This document shows, piece by piece, positions 34,906 to 47,494 of a DNA stretch of 64,000 nucleotides. Below the pieces are notes generated by a model. It was not told the DNA's origin, made no database searches, and saw only the letters and a list, made by a program, of their open reading frames with translations. The position numbers and the translations under genes were made by a program. The DNA comes from Hydrangea macrophylla (taxonomy: Eukaryota > Streptophyta > Magnoliopsida > Cornales > Hydrangeaceae): assembly GCA_033977485.1 (NCBI GenBank), contig CM066988.1, forward strand, positions 3,045,501 to 3,109,500, given 5' to 3'. Numbering within the stretch: the first letter of the stretch is position 1; each line of letters starts with the position of its first letter.

Positions 34906-35336
34906 ATAAAGTTGATGTGAACCTAAGATTTTGAATGCATATTTCCAAATGGTTATTACATCACTCGCTTTTTGTTTACTTTTTTAAACATGTAACCTAA
35001 TACAATTTCCACACCTTAAAATTTTCAAGTCTTACCCTTTTTTTAATATATTTTTAAGTTGGGAAAGTAAGTTTTGTGGACAAAGACTTTAATAGGGGGT
35101 TACAAAATCTACTGCTCCACCGTTTATGTATCATACTCTATCATGTTTCTATATACATCTCTGCCTTTTTCGGCCTTGGCAAGAGGACAAGTAGGAAACT
35201 TGGTGTTTACAAACTTAAAACAAATTTGTAAAAATCAAGCCATTCATTGAGAAAGAGATTTAACATTATAAAGCAAGAGTGAGGCATCATCTTAAGGAGG
35301 TTTTTAAAATCTTAAAATAGGCATGACAAAGGTTGC

Positions 35337-35342
<6 letters not shown>
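34906..35342. other. No recognised feature
   Basis: AT-rich sequence without a credible ORF, between the putative SINE and the poly-G tract. Confidence 0.5.

Positions 35343-35373
<31 letters not shown>
35343..35373 (+). repeat. Poly-G tract of 31 bases
   Basis: Thirty-one consecutive G, followed by tggagggggg. It could form G-quadruplexes on the + strand. Homopolymer length in an assembly is often uncertain. The 87-residue ORF through it is an artefact. Confidence 0.9.
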
Positions 35374-35374
<1 letters not shown>

Positions 35375-35515
35375 GGAGGGGGGTTACAACCTTGGAGAAG
35401 TGAGAGAGTAGGGTTGTATAATTTGGAGGGAAAGTATGAGCGAATGGATTACCAACTAAAATGCATCAATATAATTCAAATATTTTCAACCAACTCAATT
35501 TACCATCCATTGGTG

Positions 35516-35541
35516 GAGAGAGAGAGAGAGAGAGAGAGAAA
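35516..35541. repeat. (GA)n microsatellite
   Basis: About eleven GA units just outside the left end of the CACTA element. Confidence 0.9.
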
Positions 35542-35569
35542 GAGATGCACTACACCAAAAGGGTACATT

Positions 35570-35975
35570 ACTAACGGTAATTTACCATTAGTATAATTAT
35601 TACTAACAGTCATTTACCGTTAGAAATAGAGTGTGGCTAATAATTCTAACAAAATTTCTAACGGTAATTTTCCGTTAGGAAAATAAATATTAGTAACGGT
35701 AAATTACCGTTAGTAACACTAACGGTAATTTACCGTTAGTAATATTTTATTCCTAACGGAAATATTCCGTTAGTAATATTTATTCTAACGGTTTATTTAC
35801 TAACACTTTTATATACAAAAATACTAATGGTAAATTACCGTTAGTAATTTCATTACTAACGGTATGTAATATGCCAGTTTCTAACACTTTCGAGACAATT
35901 ACTAACGGACATGAACCGTTAGTAATTTTCTAACACGTGTAAGAATACTAACGGAAATTATCCGTTAGTAATTAT
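35570..35975. repeat. Left subterminal repeats of CACTA element
   Basis: At least eight copies of ctaacggNaaWttNccgttagtaa, in both orientations because the core acggtaatttaccgt is palindromic. They lie within ~430 bp of the left end. Such subterminal motifs bind the TNPA-type protein in En/Spm. Confidence 0.85.
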
Positions 35976-36305
35976 TTTAATTATAAAAAACATAAATACT
36001 AAAATATGCTCCCCAATTTTATTTGCACCTAATTTCCATCACACCCACATCACATTTACTATAAACATATATAATAAGCTCAAATCCAAACCATAATAAA
36101 TACAAGCTCAATCTATATTAAATACAAAAAATATAATCCAAAATAGGCATAATTATCCTTAAATACAAACTGTTTCTAAGTCCAAACCAAAACTAATAAA
36201 CCATGTCTGAAATTGAAAGAGTAAATCCATCCAAAACTAAACTAAACCAACTGACAAATAAACCATGTCTGAAATTTAAAGTCAGAGAAAATAAGACAAA
36301 CATAG

Positions 36306-36988
36306 TCAACCAATCTTTAACCAACACTCAAGCCAAATCACAAATCCCCCTTGAACAAAGTCTGCCAATGTATCTTGTCCATCTTGAGGATCCCACAAAC
36401 GAGCATCGGGCTCAAACACTTCCTGGATATAAACTTTCTTTTCGCCAATACCAACTTGTTTGGAGTGGCAGACATTAGCTGTAGCATCCGTCACAACATA
36501 CCCTTTGCCAATTGTTTACCAAACTTATCAAATAATACACATGGGGGCTTGTCGGTGGGAGGAGGCATGGTAGGAGGCATATGATGAGTAGAAGGTGAAA
36601 CACCCATGGCAAAAACATTATTCAAGTTTTGAGCTATATGAGTAGCAAAATTAACTGAATTTGATCCATAATCACTTGGGGGAGTAGTAACCACAGGTGG
36701 GGTACTCACATTTGAGAGTTTCGAAACTAAAGACATAATTATACCTTGCATATTGTGAAATTTTGAGTCAACGTGAGAAATGATCTTATCCTCTAATGCG
36801 GCAACTTCTTCAGTTATCTTCTTTTTTCCCTCACTTTTGGACATTGGCAACTCGATATGAAGTAGTTGCCTCTTAGAGATGCGTGAACCCACAGCACGAA
36901 CCCCTTCCCTTTTGTCCTTTCCAAATACTTGAGTTAACTCGTCATTGTCAAAGTCTTCACAATTATTACTACATCCCTCGTCAGTCAA
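36306..36988 (-). pseudogene. CACTA ORF1 / transposase_24-like C-terminal exon (one frameshift)
   Basis: The - strand frame 36988-36491 encodes an acidic and coiled-coil-like stretch (EEVAALEDKIISHVDSKF), a Pro/Thr-rich linker and CVLFDKFGKQLAKG. A frameshift near 36496 leads to VTDATANVCHSKQVGIGEKK and then VFEPDARLWDPQDGQDTLAD with FVIWL. The latter matches the C-terminal block common to plant En/Spm-associated proteins (a short valine-rich strand, then D..TL.DA, then IWP). It lies downstream of the transposase_24-like exons on the same strand. Confidence 0.7.
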
Positions 36989-37343
36989 GTCACTGCTTTT
37001 TCTTAAATTTTCAATTGCCTTTATTCATCCTGTAGTCATTTAAAGTAAATATTGTGATAATACACTAAAAAAATTAAGCTATGAATTAAAAACTACAAAC
37101 AATATGTTACTCACATATTTACTCTTAGCATTCTCTAAGACACTCCCATCACTATGCTCATGTGCCGCTAACCATTTGTCAACACGACTGTAGTGTTTGC
37201 CAGGATTTTCTTTTCGCTAGACATTGAAATTTAACGAGTTAGCTGTGAAAAACTTGCATTAAACAGAAAACGTGTAAGGAATTATACGCACCATTAAGTA
37301 TTGTTTCTGAGCATAGGAACGACGCCCAAGACAATGGGGAATC

Positions 37344-37595
37344 TTAAGTTTTTTTTTTTCTGTTGTTCAAATTTCTAGCAATTTGCTCCACCTTTGTTGA
37401 ATCTCTCTCATTTTCTATAAACTTTGCCCATAAATGTGGATCAACACATTTTGGCACGTCATGATGACCTTTCCTCATAAGGTTCCGCAAGTTATTTTTG
37501 TATGTCCTAAATTTTTGGGGCCACGACTTCTCCGCAAATGGGCGAGCCACGGATTGTGGAACATCAAGTTCAAATTCAACCTAGTAGTGGAATAG
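37344..37595 (-). pseudogene. Transposase_24-like exon (En/Spm)
   Basis: The - strand frame encodes FAEKSWPQKFRTYKNNLRNL and then HLWAKFIENERDSTKVEQIA with NLNNRKKK. This matches the Ptta/En/Spm plant transposase (PF03004 type) pattern W..F...L......W..F...R....V...A..N...R.K. A short follow-on segment (KIPHCLGRRSYAQKQYLM, 37282-37345 region) is interrupted by a frame break. Confidence 0.75.
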
Positions 37596-37649
37596 AATAG
37601 TTTTGTTAAGAAGAAAATATTAACTAAACCAACTAATTAAACAAAGAGC

Positions 37650-37828
37650 CTATTCACAAAAGTTTACCATTAAAGCATTCCAAACATCGTCTTTGAAATT
37701 CTTTGGCACTTTTCGCCAATCATTGTAGCTAATTGGAATGTGATTTCTCACAAAATCTCCCGTATGACTACTCCATATCTTCGAGTATACCACATTAATA
37801 ATCAAATAGTGACCTGAAGAATTAAAGC
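37650..37828 (-). pseudogene. Transposase_24-like upstream exon (En/Spm)
   Basis: The frame has FVRNHIPISYNDWRKVPKNF and DDVWNALMVNF, the DWR.VP..... W segment that starts the En/Spm transposase_24 domain. Its upstream end is cut by the inserted LINE fragment at about 37829. Splicing to the next exon at 37595 is plausible. Confidence 0.72.
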
Positions 37829-38552
37829 ATGGCATTTGTGTTTGCTTCAGACATTACTCCTAAGAAACAAGTAAAAGACATGTCACAGGACTTCTACTCT
37901 GCGAGCCTATATGGGAGATTTATTAAAGTAGACAGTTGTACAGAGCAGAGGAAGAGGTTGGATATGGCAAAAATTCTTATTGTCACTTCATACAGGGAGA
38001 AGATCAACAGGAAAACAAGTGTCCTCATTGATGGTAGGGCCTGTGCTATTCCAGGCTTTCAGAATGCAGGGGCCCATTCTGCTTCAATTTCTAGAGTGCA
38101 GGAGTCACTCTCTCCTATTCGAATTCTAAAGAGGACGGATACCAATGTGGGCCTACCTAACGTTGGGCCTATGGAGAATGGAGCTTTTGATCTAGAAGTT
38201 GTCCTACCTTTTTCCGTTGGGCACAATCGATCTTTTCTTGGCCCATCCCCTAAAGCTCAAGACAAATCCCTAAATGATGTAAATGGGTATGAACTTGCAG
38301 AACTATTGTTTGGACTATTGTTCAGCAGCATTGGTTTGTGGCTCACAACGCACATAGGCAGATTCTGTTCAGCCTTGAGACAATGGCTGCTTTTCCTAGG
38401 TTGGTTTTTGCTTGTTGATTTTTTGTGTTTTTGCATGTTGATTTGGTCGCTTTTCGAGGGTACTGTCGAATGCCCCCCCCCCCTTTCTTTTGGTGTTCTT
38501 TGATTTTTGTTTTCAATACAATCTTCCTCGTTCCGTCGAGGTTAAAAAAAAA
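37829..38552 (+). mobile_element. LINE fragment inserted in the CACTA transposase gene
   Basis: The 224-residue + strand frame (37829-38503) contains GRFIKVDSCTEQRKRLDMAK and VLIDGRACAIPGF, a DUF4283/ORF1-type pattern of plant L1-like LINEs. It then passes into a 3'-UTR-like stretch ending ttccgtcgaggttaaaaaaa. The poly-A end at 38544-38552 supports a retroposed LINE with a large internal deletion. The frame is therefore ORF1 joined to 3' UTR, not a normal protein. No clear target duplication was found. Confidence 0.68.
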
Positions 38553-41351
38553 CAGTTTACATTCTTTGGCAACTAAACAAATGTTTTAATCAGTTTGACT
38601 AAACATTTGTTTGGCAACTAAACAAATGTTTCAATGAAGTGCTTTTTTGAACTAGTTTGACACAGAATCATATCCCAATTATGACAATAATTTAAGTTGG
38701 CAACTAAACAAATATTCCATATCATTATATGAACTAGCATGTAACACGCGCGATGCGCGGCTACGGTCTTATCGCGCAGGTTACATTCCTTGGAATACTG
38801 TTAGAGTATTACCATTGCTTATTGTTGATTATATAAGCAACTAACTTGAAGATCACATACTTAAAAGTGATAATAAGAAAGAGACTCTTCAAATGCAAGA
38901 GCTAATGAAAAGAAAAAAAACTTATTACGCCATCAGCCCATCACTTAAGTTACATACATTCATGTCTCATTTTGGCCACCTAATACCCATGACACATTTA
39001 GACCAGCTATCAATAAAAACATATAAAATACTTCCACACCAACGGAGTTGACATTGAGTACTCCATGCCTGCTACTTGTCTGCAGTAGATCCAAAAACTA
39101 ACTAATTGTTACGCGCAAGAACTCAGGTTTGGAAAATGATTAACATGTTTTCTGAGCTGGAAAATAGATTGTGTTCATTATTCTTATTCAATAAGATATT
39201 TTTTTCAAGAAATGCAATATCTATCAGAACAACATACCTATTTCACCTAGAAGTTGACTTCAAGAATATCAAATCAAGATACTAATATAGCAATACATAA
39301 TTAGAGCATAGTGATGAATACTTTAAAAAAAAATGGACTTGCAAAGAGAGCACAGTCCAACAAAACCTTAGCAAAGCAATCAATTGCATCTCCGATGCGT
39401 CTCTACTAGGTAGATCTAGTAGATGACAAATTTATAATACTCATACATACTCAAAGCGGTGAAAATTCAACTTCATGGACAATATAGGAATTGACAACAA
39501 ACCCACAAAATCACATTAAATAGAGCCTTATATATACAGTCATATGTTAACAATTTTGAATATCTATCAAATCAATTTGGGAAATCAACTTCAACAGATC
39601 AATCCTATGGACAACAATATAAATATATCTATAGTTCTTCAACAAAATCGTTCTTTAATTAAGGATAATACATACTACCAATCCTAATCATCCGAGAACT
39701 TAAATACTCTATGTGCATGCACATTTCATTAGCTTCTAATTTACTTATGACTTCTTGAAAGACAACTTTCTCACCTAGAGAAGGTTGCATGAATTTTTTA
39801 AAATTACTCAAGAAAAAAACATTTTAAGTTAAAAAAAAAACAACTAAATTGGTGATCTACTATGGGAATTAATATTTCTAGATAAGACTCAAAGACAATA
39901 ATTAGACTAATGCTCTGATGTCTAATGCTTTGTACAATATAATTAGACTATATATTAGTTTGCCCTAATCAAAGACTGCTGAAAGGAGAAGAGAGTGGAG
40001 GCTTGTTTGGGTATCCATATCTCTCATAGATCCTAACCCAGAAAAAAAAAATTATGTATCAGAGAATGTTTAATTTTTTTCAAAGTAATAATATATCTGG
40101 TAATGTTTATAGTAACTTGAAAACTCCTCAATGCAATATACCATCATTTATAACTAACTTGATATCATATATAAGGATAAAACATCATTACATGCATGTG
40201 TTAAGAATGTGATATAAATATATATAAATATATATATACACATGTGTACTCATATAAGATTTTACCCAGTTAACTTTTAGTTTTCCCAAAGATGACATGA
40301 CAAACTTCTTGAAAATGAAGTTCATGTTTTTTATTGGCCAACCAAAAGAAAAAAAAGTTCCAATATTTAGAAATCTTATTATGGTCTAGAATTTGGATGA
40401 TATCAAATCGTATGTCTACAATGTCAAGTTTATATTTATCAACAATTGCATTCGTTAATTTTGTACAATTAAAAAGTTCAGATGGAATCATCAATTTGGA
40501 TAGTAAGAAACACAACACCAGAACTTTTCACACAGTCAATAGATCAAGCATATAATGTGCAGCAGATAAAGATTCTTCCACCCAAAAAGTGCTAATTCAA
40601 TGGAATGGTAAAGCACATATATGCACGATTAGCATGAGATAAGCAAAGCAATTTAGAACTAACATAAGATGACCAAAGCTATTTAGAAAGGAGCTAGTAC
40701 ATACACACATTTAATTGCTCTTCACTTCACACTTACCTAGATAACTTATAGTGCTGATTATGATAACAAGTAAAAGACTATCTCTCATCTATCAGTCCTA
40801 GGCTTAGGGGTTGGTGACCTTTGATCATCTGCACATGGGTTAGATTCCACTTGGGCAATACTTAAATAAGTTTAACATGGCACTAATAAATAGTAGTATT
40901 TGTAATAATATGAATTGCTTCAATAATCAGAGTGGGTGAGGTTGAAATGCAATTACCTTTGTTAAAAATGATCACTACACTATCTAGTTTTGCTTACATA
41001 GTGCAGCAAATGATCATTTTCCACTACTCCAAACAATGACTTCAATGAATTGTCATGTCTCTATCTCATACGCACACAATCTACACATACAAAAGCAAAG
41101 AAAAACTCAAAACATGTACCATAAAATTCTCTCGAAAAAAATAAGTACAATGGGTTTGTCAGGACATACTTAATTGAAACTAATATCACCCAGACAATGA
41201 ATGAAATCAACACCTTTCGGGAAACAAAAAATACATAAATGAGTGTGGCTACAACCGATATACAAATAAAATTTGTAGATACATATATACATACACCTTT
41301 AGATATTAATAATAATAATAAATCCTGAAAACGAAAATCTACTCCACTAGA

Positions 41352-41410
<59 letters not shown>

Positions 41411-41602
41411 AAGTAAAAAAATCTAAACCAAATACCTCAAAATGCAGGTTTGTTCAAATGGAAACACACATCAGGCAATCTAAGAAGAAGAATGAGTGAA
41501 ACGCATAGAAGATTGAGATCTACTTCACTAGATATATACGAACCGTGGACGCATATATAATATATATATATATATATATCTAGAGAGAGAGAGATGACTT
41601 AC
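38553..41602. other. Non-coding interior of the CACTA element
   Basis: No gene recognised over ~3 kb. There are repeats of ggcaactaaacaaatgttt at about 38568, 38612 and 38699. A short GC-rich hairpin-like motif, cacgcgcgatgcgcgg, lies near 38745-38760. The rest is AT-rich. Confidence 0.6.
41355..41407. repeat. (GA)n microsatellite
   Basis: About 26 GA units with one interruption near the end, inside the CACTA element. A short (AT)n lies at 41556-41579. Confidence 0.9.
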
Positions 41603-41700
41603 AGATCCGGCGGGAAGACGACGAGCCGAGGTCAACTGTGGAGTGTGGCGGCGTCTGAGAGACCCCGACGACGCCTTTTCTCTTCTCTCTCTTCTTCTTA
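41603..41700 (-). promoter_or_regulatory. Possible first exon / promoter region of the CACTA gene
   Basis: On the - strand a GC-rich stretch ends in the donor ggatct|gtaagtc at 41602-41603. It lies within 400 bp of the right CACTA end, where En/Spm-type transcripts start. CpG-rich 5' exons are common in these elements. No start codon was assigned. Confidence 0.35.
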
Positions 41701-41809
41701 GGTTTTGTTTTGGTTTTAATTTGGAGACCCCAAGAGAGTTCCCCTTTTGGTTTTTGTATTTTCTTTTTTTCTTTTCTTTTAATATTTTCTTTTAAATAAC
41801 AAATTAAGG

Positions 41810-41970
41810 TAAAATTTTGAAACGTTAATTTACCGTTAGTATTTATTTTGTTAATGTTAGAAAATTCTAAAATAGCTAGAGCTAAAAATTACTAACAGAA
41901 TTTATAAATTTCTAACCGAAATTTACCTTTACAAATTTGTAATGGTAAATTACCGTTAGTAAACCAAAAA
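41810..41970. repeat. Right subterminal repeats of CACTA element
   Basis: Copies of ttaatttaccgttagtatt (41825) and taatggtaaattaccgttag (41940) plus weaker forms mirror the left-end motif. Confidence 0.8.
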
Positions 41971-42008
41971 CCTTTGTGTTAGAAAATTGGCTGAATGGTG
42001 TAGTGATG

Positions 42009-43475
42009 GATTACCAAATCAGTTTTATTGTGCATAGAGAATACAATTTAGTGAACATCTTATTTATTGAACAGGCCTTACAAATTTCTTATTTATGCTT
42101 TTTATATAGATGCTATCAATAACTAAGAAAAGTGTTGTCCTTAACCTCAAGTTCTTTGGGTAGCAATTTAATAGGATTTAACTAATTGATTGATTTTGAC
42201 CCCAAATTTGTGTTCATGCAGTTTAGTGGCTTATTCTTCAGGATTGAGAACCATTGTTTAGTGACTTATTCATATCTTAGTTATGTTCACATTCTCTTTC
42301 AACTTTTCTTGATTTTGAATTTCCCTACTTTGGGATGTTTGGCAGCTTGCCTGTCATTGTTCATGATTAGGTCACTTTCTGAAAGATTTCGTACATGAAA
42401 GAAATCAAACTTTCTGTTGTCTGACCCTGTCTCCGCTTGGGATAAATCTCAATATTTTCGTACAAGTATGCTAAACTAATGTCCAATGGTAGGTGGTTAT
42501 CAAATTCTGATTCCATAACATTTTCAAGCTATTGCAGGTGAGTATCACTTTAGCTCTCAAAGCTCAAATGGGAATTAATTGTGTTTTTTTTTCTTCAAAT
42601 CAAACAACTGAGAAAGAAGTATACTATCAGTATTTTAGTACTTCATCTTTATATTTTAGTACTTTATCTTTATGCCTTTGCTTTCCCATATCATGCACTC
42701 TAGCTCCCCCAAAGACCTTTTATGTATTTCCATTGTCTCTTATTTCATATGTTCTTCATGACAACGTGTTTTCATTTGGTTTTTGTGACTCGAACTTGGT
42801 GTGAATCTTACTTTTGAGTTGGGAAGTTTCAATCTTTCATTTTTGAATCTTACTTTTTCCAGGGTTGTGTATCTCAGCTTAAATTTATGTATTTTTAATG
42901 AGTTTAGTTAAAAACCCATGATTGGTTAAGATAAATGATGTACTTGAGTTCCTACTAACTAGCAAAATGATGAAGCAAAAGAAAACTTCAAATAATGGCA
43001 GCAATTAAACTTTTTAAAACCCTATGTCTACTCCTAGGGCCTACTTAAAATATTGATTGTGCAATCCTAGATTACCAATCCGACATTTTTTTTCCTTCAA
43101 CAACTAAGCTTATTGTTTTGTTTCTATTTTAATTTCCGCTTTAAAGTTTTCTGATTTAAATGTTCTAATGAGTAATGACATTGATTGTGGGTTGTGGAAA
43201 GGCTTCTTTAGGTCTTAATCTGTTCATTTTTTAGCTTTGCATTACAATTATACTGATACGTTGTTTAGCTATATATGTTTGCGAAAAGAAAAAAAAAAAA
43301 AAAAGCCTTCATTTAGGCACTCAATTTTTGTTTTAATGATTTTTTTGTAACCAGTTTATATCTAGAAAGAGCAATTTCTGATATTCAAGACCATGAATTT
43401 TGGTCCTAAAAATTCACTAATCTATTGCTTATACGTACGTATAGATATTAGATGTCTATACTCTCACCAATATGA
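42009..43475. other. No recognised feature
   Basis: AT-rich sequence with only short, unsupported ORFs. An A-rich run (aaaagaaaaaaaaaa) lies near 43283-43303. Confidence 0.5.
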
Positions 43476-43914
43476 GAGCATTGACAATGGGATGGGTTTG
43501 TAAGATAACTTAGTACAACTTAGGGTAAAGCCATTAACAATGGGGTGGTTTCAGCTACTGTATAGGATACCTGAACTTACCAAAACTTAACTTTATGGTA
43601 CACTAAGTTCGATAACATGTGGGGAGTAACGACACACACAAAGATGTGGGATTTGAGACGGTAAAGAGTGAGCCGTGAGCATCACCAAACGGTACACTAA
43701 GTGCTGCCCCACCCACATGGCACACATAGTGCCGTCCACAGGCACATAGCACAATGTGTGCCGCCCAATAACACACAGTACAATGTGTGTCACCCCATTC
43801 TTACACGGCTCATTGAATGCCGTCTCAATATTCACTCACTGCTAGTGCCATCTACCCTATACAACAACTTACCCTAAGTTTGGCTTAAGTTCCAATTCTG
43901 CACTGTGGATGCTC
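43476..43914. mobile_element. MITE with GAGCATYSACARTG ends
   Basis: The left end is GAGCATTGACAATGGG. The right end, read in reverse complement, is GAGCATCCACAGTGCAG. TGA flanks both sides (43473-43475 and 43915-43917). Internal sequence includes 'acttagggtaa' near both ends in inverted orientation and no coding frame. The ends resemble the TTA-flanked MITE at 48949, which suggests a PIF/Harbinger-type (Tourist) origin. Confidence 0.6.
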
Positions 43915-43917
43915 TGA

Positions 43918-45160
43918 ACTATGTATATATTTTCATAGTCTTGAATATAGCCATAGGACCATTGAATGTTGTATCTCTATTGCTTGGTTCTTAATCGCGC
44001 AAGAGATTGATCCCATGAGTTAATTTGGGTATCAGCTTCTTGCATTCATATCTACATTCTACGGTCGGTACATCAATTGTATTGTTTTCTCTGCAAGTTT
44101 GCATACATGTTTTATTGTTCTTCCTTTTTTGGGTAGCATATTCATGTGATGAGAGGGTGGTAGTTAGTAACTATTTATTCTATTTTCAGGTGGCGAAAGC
44201 TTGGAAGCCTTTCGACAAATCTGTTCTAATTCTATATCTCTGTGGGAAAACCATTTCTGTGTATTTATTTTCCAAGAATTTCATAAGAATTCTTTTGTTC
44301 CTTTTCAATAAAGATGAGAACAGAATTATACTCTTTGAGCAAAATTATCATCTAGATACAAGTAGATCTAAGGTTCATTTAAATTTGTTTAAAAAATGCT
44401 TGGTTTCTTTACTACAATTTAGTGGATACATTCGCAATTCATTCATGAATCTGACTCTGAAAACATGGTTTGGTTTAATGGCATTTGACATGAGGGTTAT
44501 TTGGCTTTTGATTTAAGGGTTGTTTGGTACAAGTATTATTTGGCTTAATGTATACTTGGCTTAAGGGATGTTTCAATATTGTTTGTCTTTTGGCTTAAGG
44601 GTTTTAGCATTGGAATTGTAGTAAGGAAATATTTTGTCGTAATTTGTCGGAAAGTGCCGAAGGCACAAAATTATTAACTGTCGAAAGCATGTGTTGAAAA
44701 CACATGATTATAATTGTTCATAGTGCCTTTATGCATGGGTTATACCAAGTCTCTATACATATTCAATTTACTTTGTAACAGAAAATGTGAAGCTTAATTA
44801 TGGAGTCTTTTGCTAGATTTCAAACTACGAGTTTTAGATTAAGATAACCAATAAGTGTGAATGATCATTAAAACATAATTTATTGAGGAAGAAGAGGACA
44901 CAACACTTACATAGTTAGCAAAATGGTGTATGAATACACATGTACACAGAATGAGAAATCAAACACTAGGGTTAGGGTTTTTCAACAAGGGTGAGATAAT
45001 GGAATCGTGAGACCAATTGGAAGGACATACATCTGGAATCTTTGCCTTGAATAGCAGGAATCGCCGGCGAGACACGATGGCTAGGTGCATTGGAGTCCTG
45101 TACTGAAGCTCTAAAAACCAAATTGTTCTTTGATGAGCTTCATTCTTTGTCCCCTTCACC

Positions 45161-45162
<2 letters not shown>
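43918..45162. other. No recognised feature
   Basis: The longest ORF here (44025-44516, 163 residues) has no recognisable domain. Repeated 'ttggcttaagggtt' phrases occur near 44505-44600. Confidence 0.5.

Positions 45163-45200
<38 letters not shown>
45163..45200. repeat. (GA)n microsatellite
   Basis: About 19 GA units just left of the Tekay solo LTR. GA repeats resume at 47500 on the other side. Confidence 0.9.
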
Positions 45201-45204
<4 letters not shown>

Positions 45205-45213
45205 CACAGATAG

Positions 45214-45551
45214 TGTAATAACCCAAGATTTTAAACAGTGATTTAATATCATATTTCATAACTCTAGTGAAAATTTGGAATTTTTTAGACTATGTTTGAA
45301 ATTTTAGTCACAAGGGTACTTTGGTAAACCTGAGATGTAAGTTAATTATGACCTGAAAATTCAAAAATGAGATTTTTGGGCTGAAAGGAGTGTATGCTTA
45401 AATGATTCAATTATGGTGTTTTAACTTTTGTCATCACTAGTACGGTTAGTGAAATATAGCAGTTTATGTGTGTGGTACCTTGTGCTTTGAGGGTTGTACC
45501 AAGCCACTTACTATATAGGGAAGTTGTTTGGAGATATTTCATTTATATTTA

Positions 45552-45594
<43 letters not shown>

Positions 45595-47494
45595 ACTTCA
45601 TCTTCTTTAGAGAGAAAACACCATTTGGTGGTCTAAAGCTTAGGCTTGTCAAGCTTTCAAACTCAGATTTACTCGTTTCCTCTCACTTCTAGCCTTACTC
45701 CTTTGGAGTTTATCGTTCCTAGCGACGAGGAGCACCTGAGGATGCATTTATTTTGCAGAAGCCCCAATTTTATTTCTTGAAAGAATTTTCTAAAAAGTCA
45801 AGGTAGTTCATATAACTCTCTAATATGAAGTATTATATGTTAACTAGTATAAATCTAGAATACTACGTGGTTTTGTACACGTTTGACGTGCATAAAATCC
45901 AAGCCTAGTTCTCTTGAAATTTTGCCTAAATGATCTAGTTATTTATGTGCTTTACTTATATGCTTATGTGCGTTAGGTGATTATTTAGAAGTTGAAACAT
46001 GACTACTTGCTATCATAAATCTTTGATAGCATGTTTGTGTAGAAATTCATAACTTCTTGCCTATGCTTAGATTTTATGAAAAATTATGAATATGCCTGTT
46101 CATCTAGCATAATATTGTTCATTTGCATTTCATACGTATGAGATGAGCATGATTATAAGATTGGGCATGAACATGTGCATCAACATGAAATACACGAAAA
46201 GGATTTTGGGTGAAGGACCTCCATGTGTGGGGCTTTCGATTTAAAAAGGGGAAGATCTCCATGTGTGGGACTTCCGAATTTCAAAGATCATGAAAAACCT
46301 TTGTGAGAGGATTTTGATTTGAAGTATAGATAGTCCCAATTGTGGGTGTGAATGTGAGGATTGGATCCATTAGGAACTCGATCTCCTAGTCTTGCAAACC
46401 ATGGGAATCGAAAGCTAAAGACTCGTATAAGGTGGTTAAAGGCCCCCATAAAGTGGTGGCCCATAGATCGGGTGTTGTGTTTGAGAGTGAGTGTTTGGAA
46501 AATTCATGAAAAGGACTACGGGAGACATTGTTTTGCTTCGGCAATAAATCATTACATTCACGCATTCATACATATAATTCATGATATTATTGAATTGTAT
46601 GACTATACGGGCCATCATGCCTCATGGACTATTTTTAAAACCTTTTAAGGTAAAATGGATAAGTGCAAGGCCCTATAGTGATTGGCATGTAATTGCCCCT
46701 TTAAAGACCCCATTTATGAAGAGATTCTAGAAATCATGTAATATATAGTTATATGTTTTAGATTTGCAAGTTATGTTTTTGCATAGTAGATAGTTATCGG
46801 ACGCGCGTTAGTCCGTACTTGTTTTAAACTTGTATTCAGGGTTGTCTAAGGGTGCATGTTATCCCCCTTTCAACTTAGACTTGCTATTTGGATTTCCACA
46901 TCATGTTAGGATTCGTTATATTCGTATCGGATTGTAATCGTGAGATAAGTCACTCCTTTTTTGTAAGATTGCATGCATATATGTTGTTGATGGAACAACT
47001 CGTTTACATTTTTAGTTATGCTTGGGTTGAGAGGGTGTCCTATAGCCCTCACTCCTTTATTTTATGGAGTTAGAATCACCCGTTTGGGAGCAAAGTTGTG
47101 TGAACATATAGTTTTTGTGTAGCAGAGTCTTTTGCTGCTACAATCCAGTCGAGGCGTCTAGTCGACTGGATTCTGTACCCAAGAGGTTTGAACTCTCTGC
47201 ATTTATAAAAATAGTCAATTGAGTGGCCCCAGTCGATTGAAAATTTCATGCCCCAGTCGACAGGATTTATTCCAATCGACCGGGACAGATGTTTTATGCA
47301 CTTTCTGTTTGAAAACCAGTCGATTGGACTTTTTGTCAGTCGATTGGATCAGGTTGTTCAAAGTAACGCTCTCAGCATCTTGCAAAACCTGTCAACTGGA
47401 TCTACAAATTTTCAAATCTTCCTATTTTAAAAATATTTTAATTTGACTGTTGAGTTATCTGATCACCCTAACCCCATTTTCGAGATTTGGGGCG

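Larger units (their letters stand above)
35548..42005 (-). mobile_element. Complete CACTA (En/Spm) transposon, 6458 bp
   Basis: The left end is CACTACACCA and the right end TGGTGTAGTG (perfect 10 bp inverted repeat). The 3 bp duplication ATG flanks both sides (35545-35547 and 42006-42008). Both ends carry subterminal copies of ctaacggtaatttaccgtta. Transposase_24-like exons lie on the - strand at 36306-37835. A LINE fragment has inserted inside. No TNP2-like (transposase_21) catalytic region was recognised, so the copy looks non-autonomous. Confidence 0.95.

Noticed and set aside
37829..38503. 224-residue ORF as a host gene with a membrane segment
   Set aside because: The N-terminal part is LINE ORF1-like. 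The hydrophobic tail is translation of a LINE 3' untranslated region ending in poly-A.
38745..38775. cgcgcgatgcgcgg motif as a terminator or origin
   Set aside because: It is an isolated short palindrome in CACTA non-coding DNA with nothing around it to support a function.
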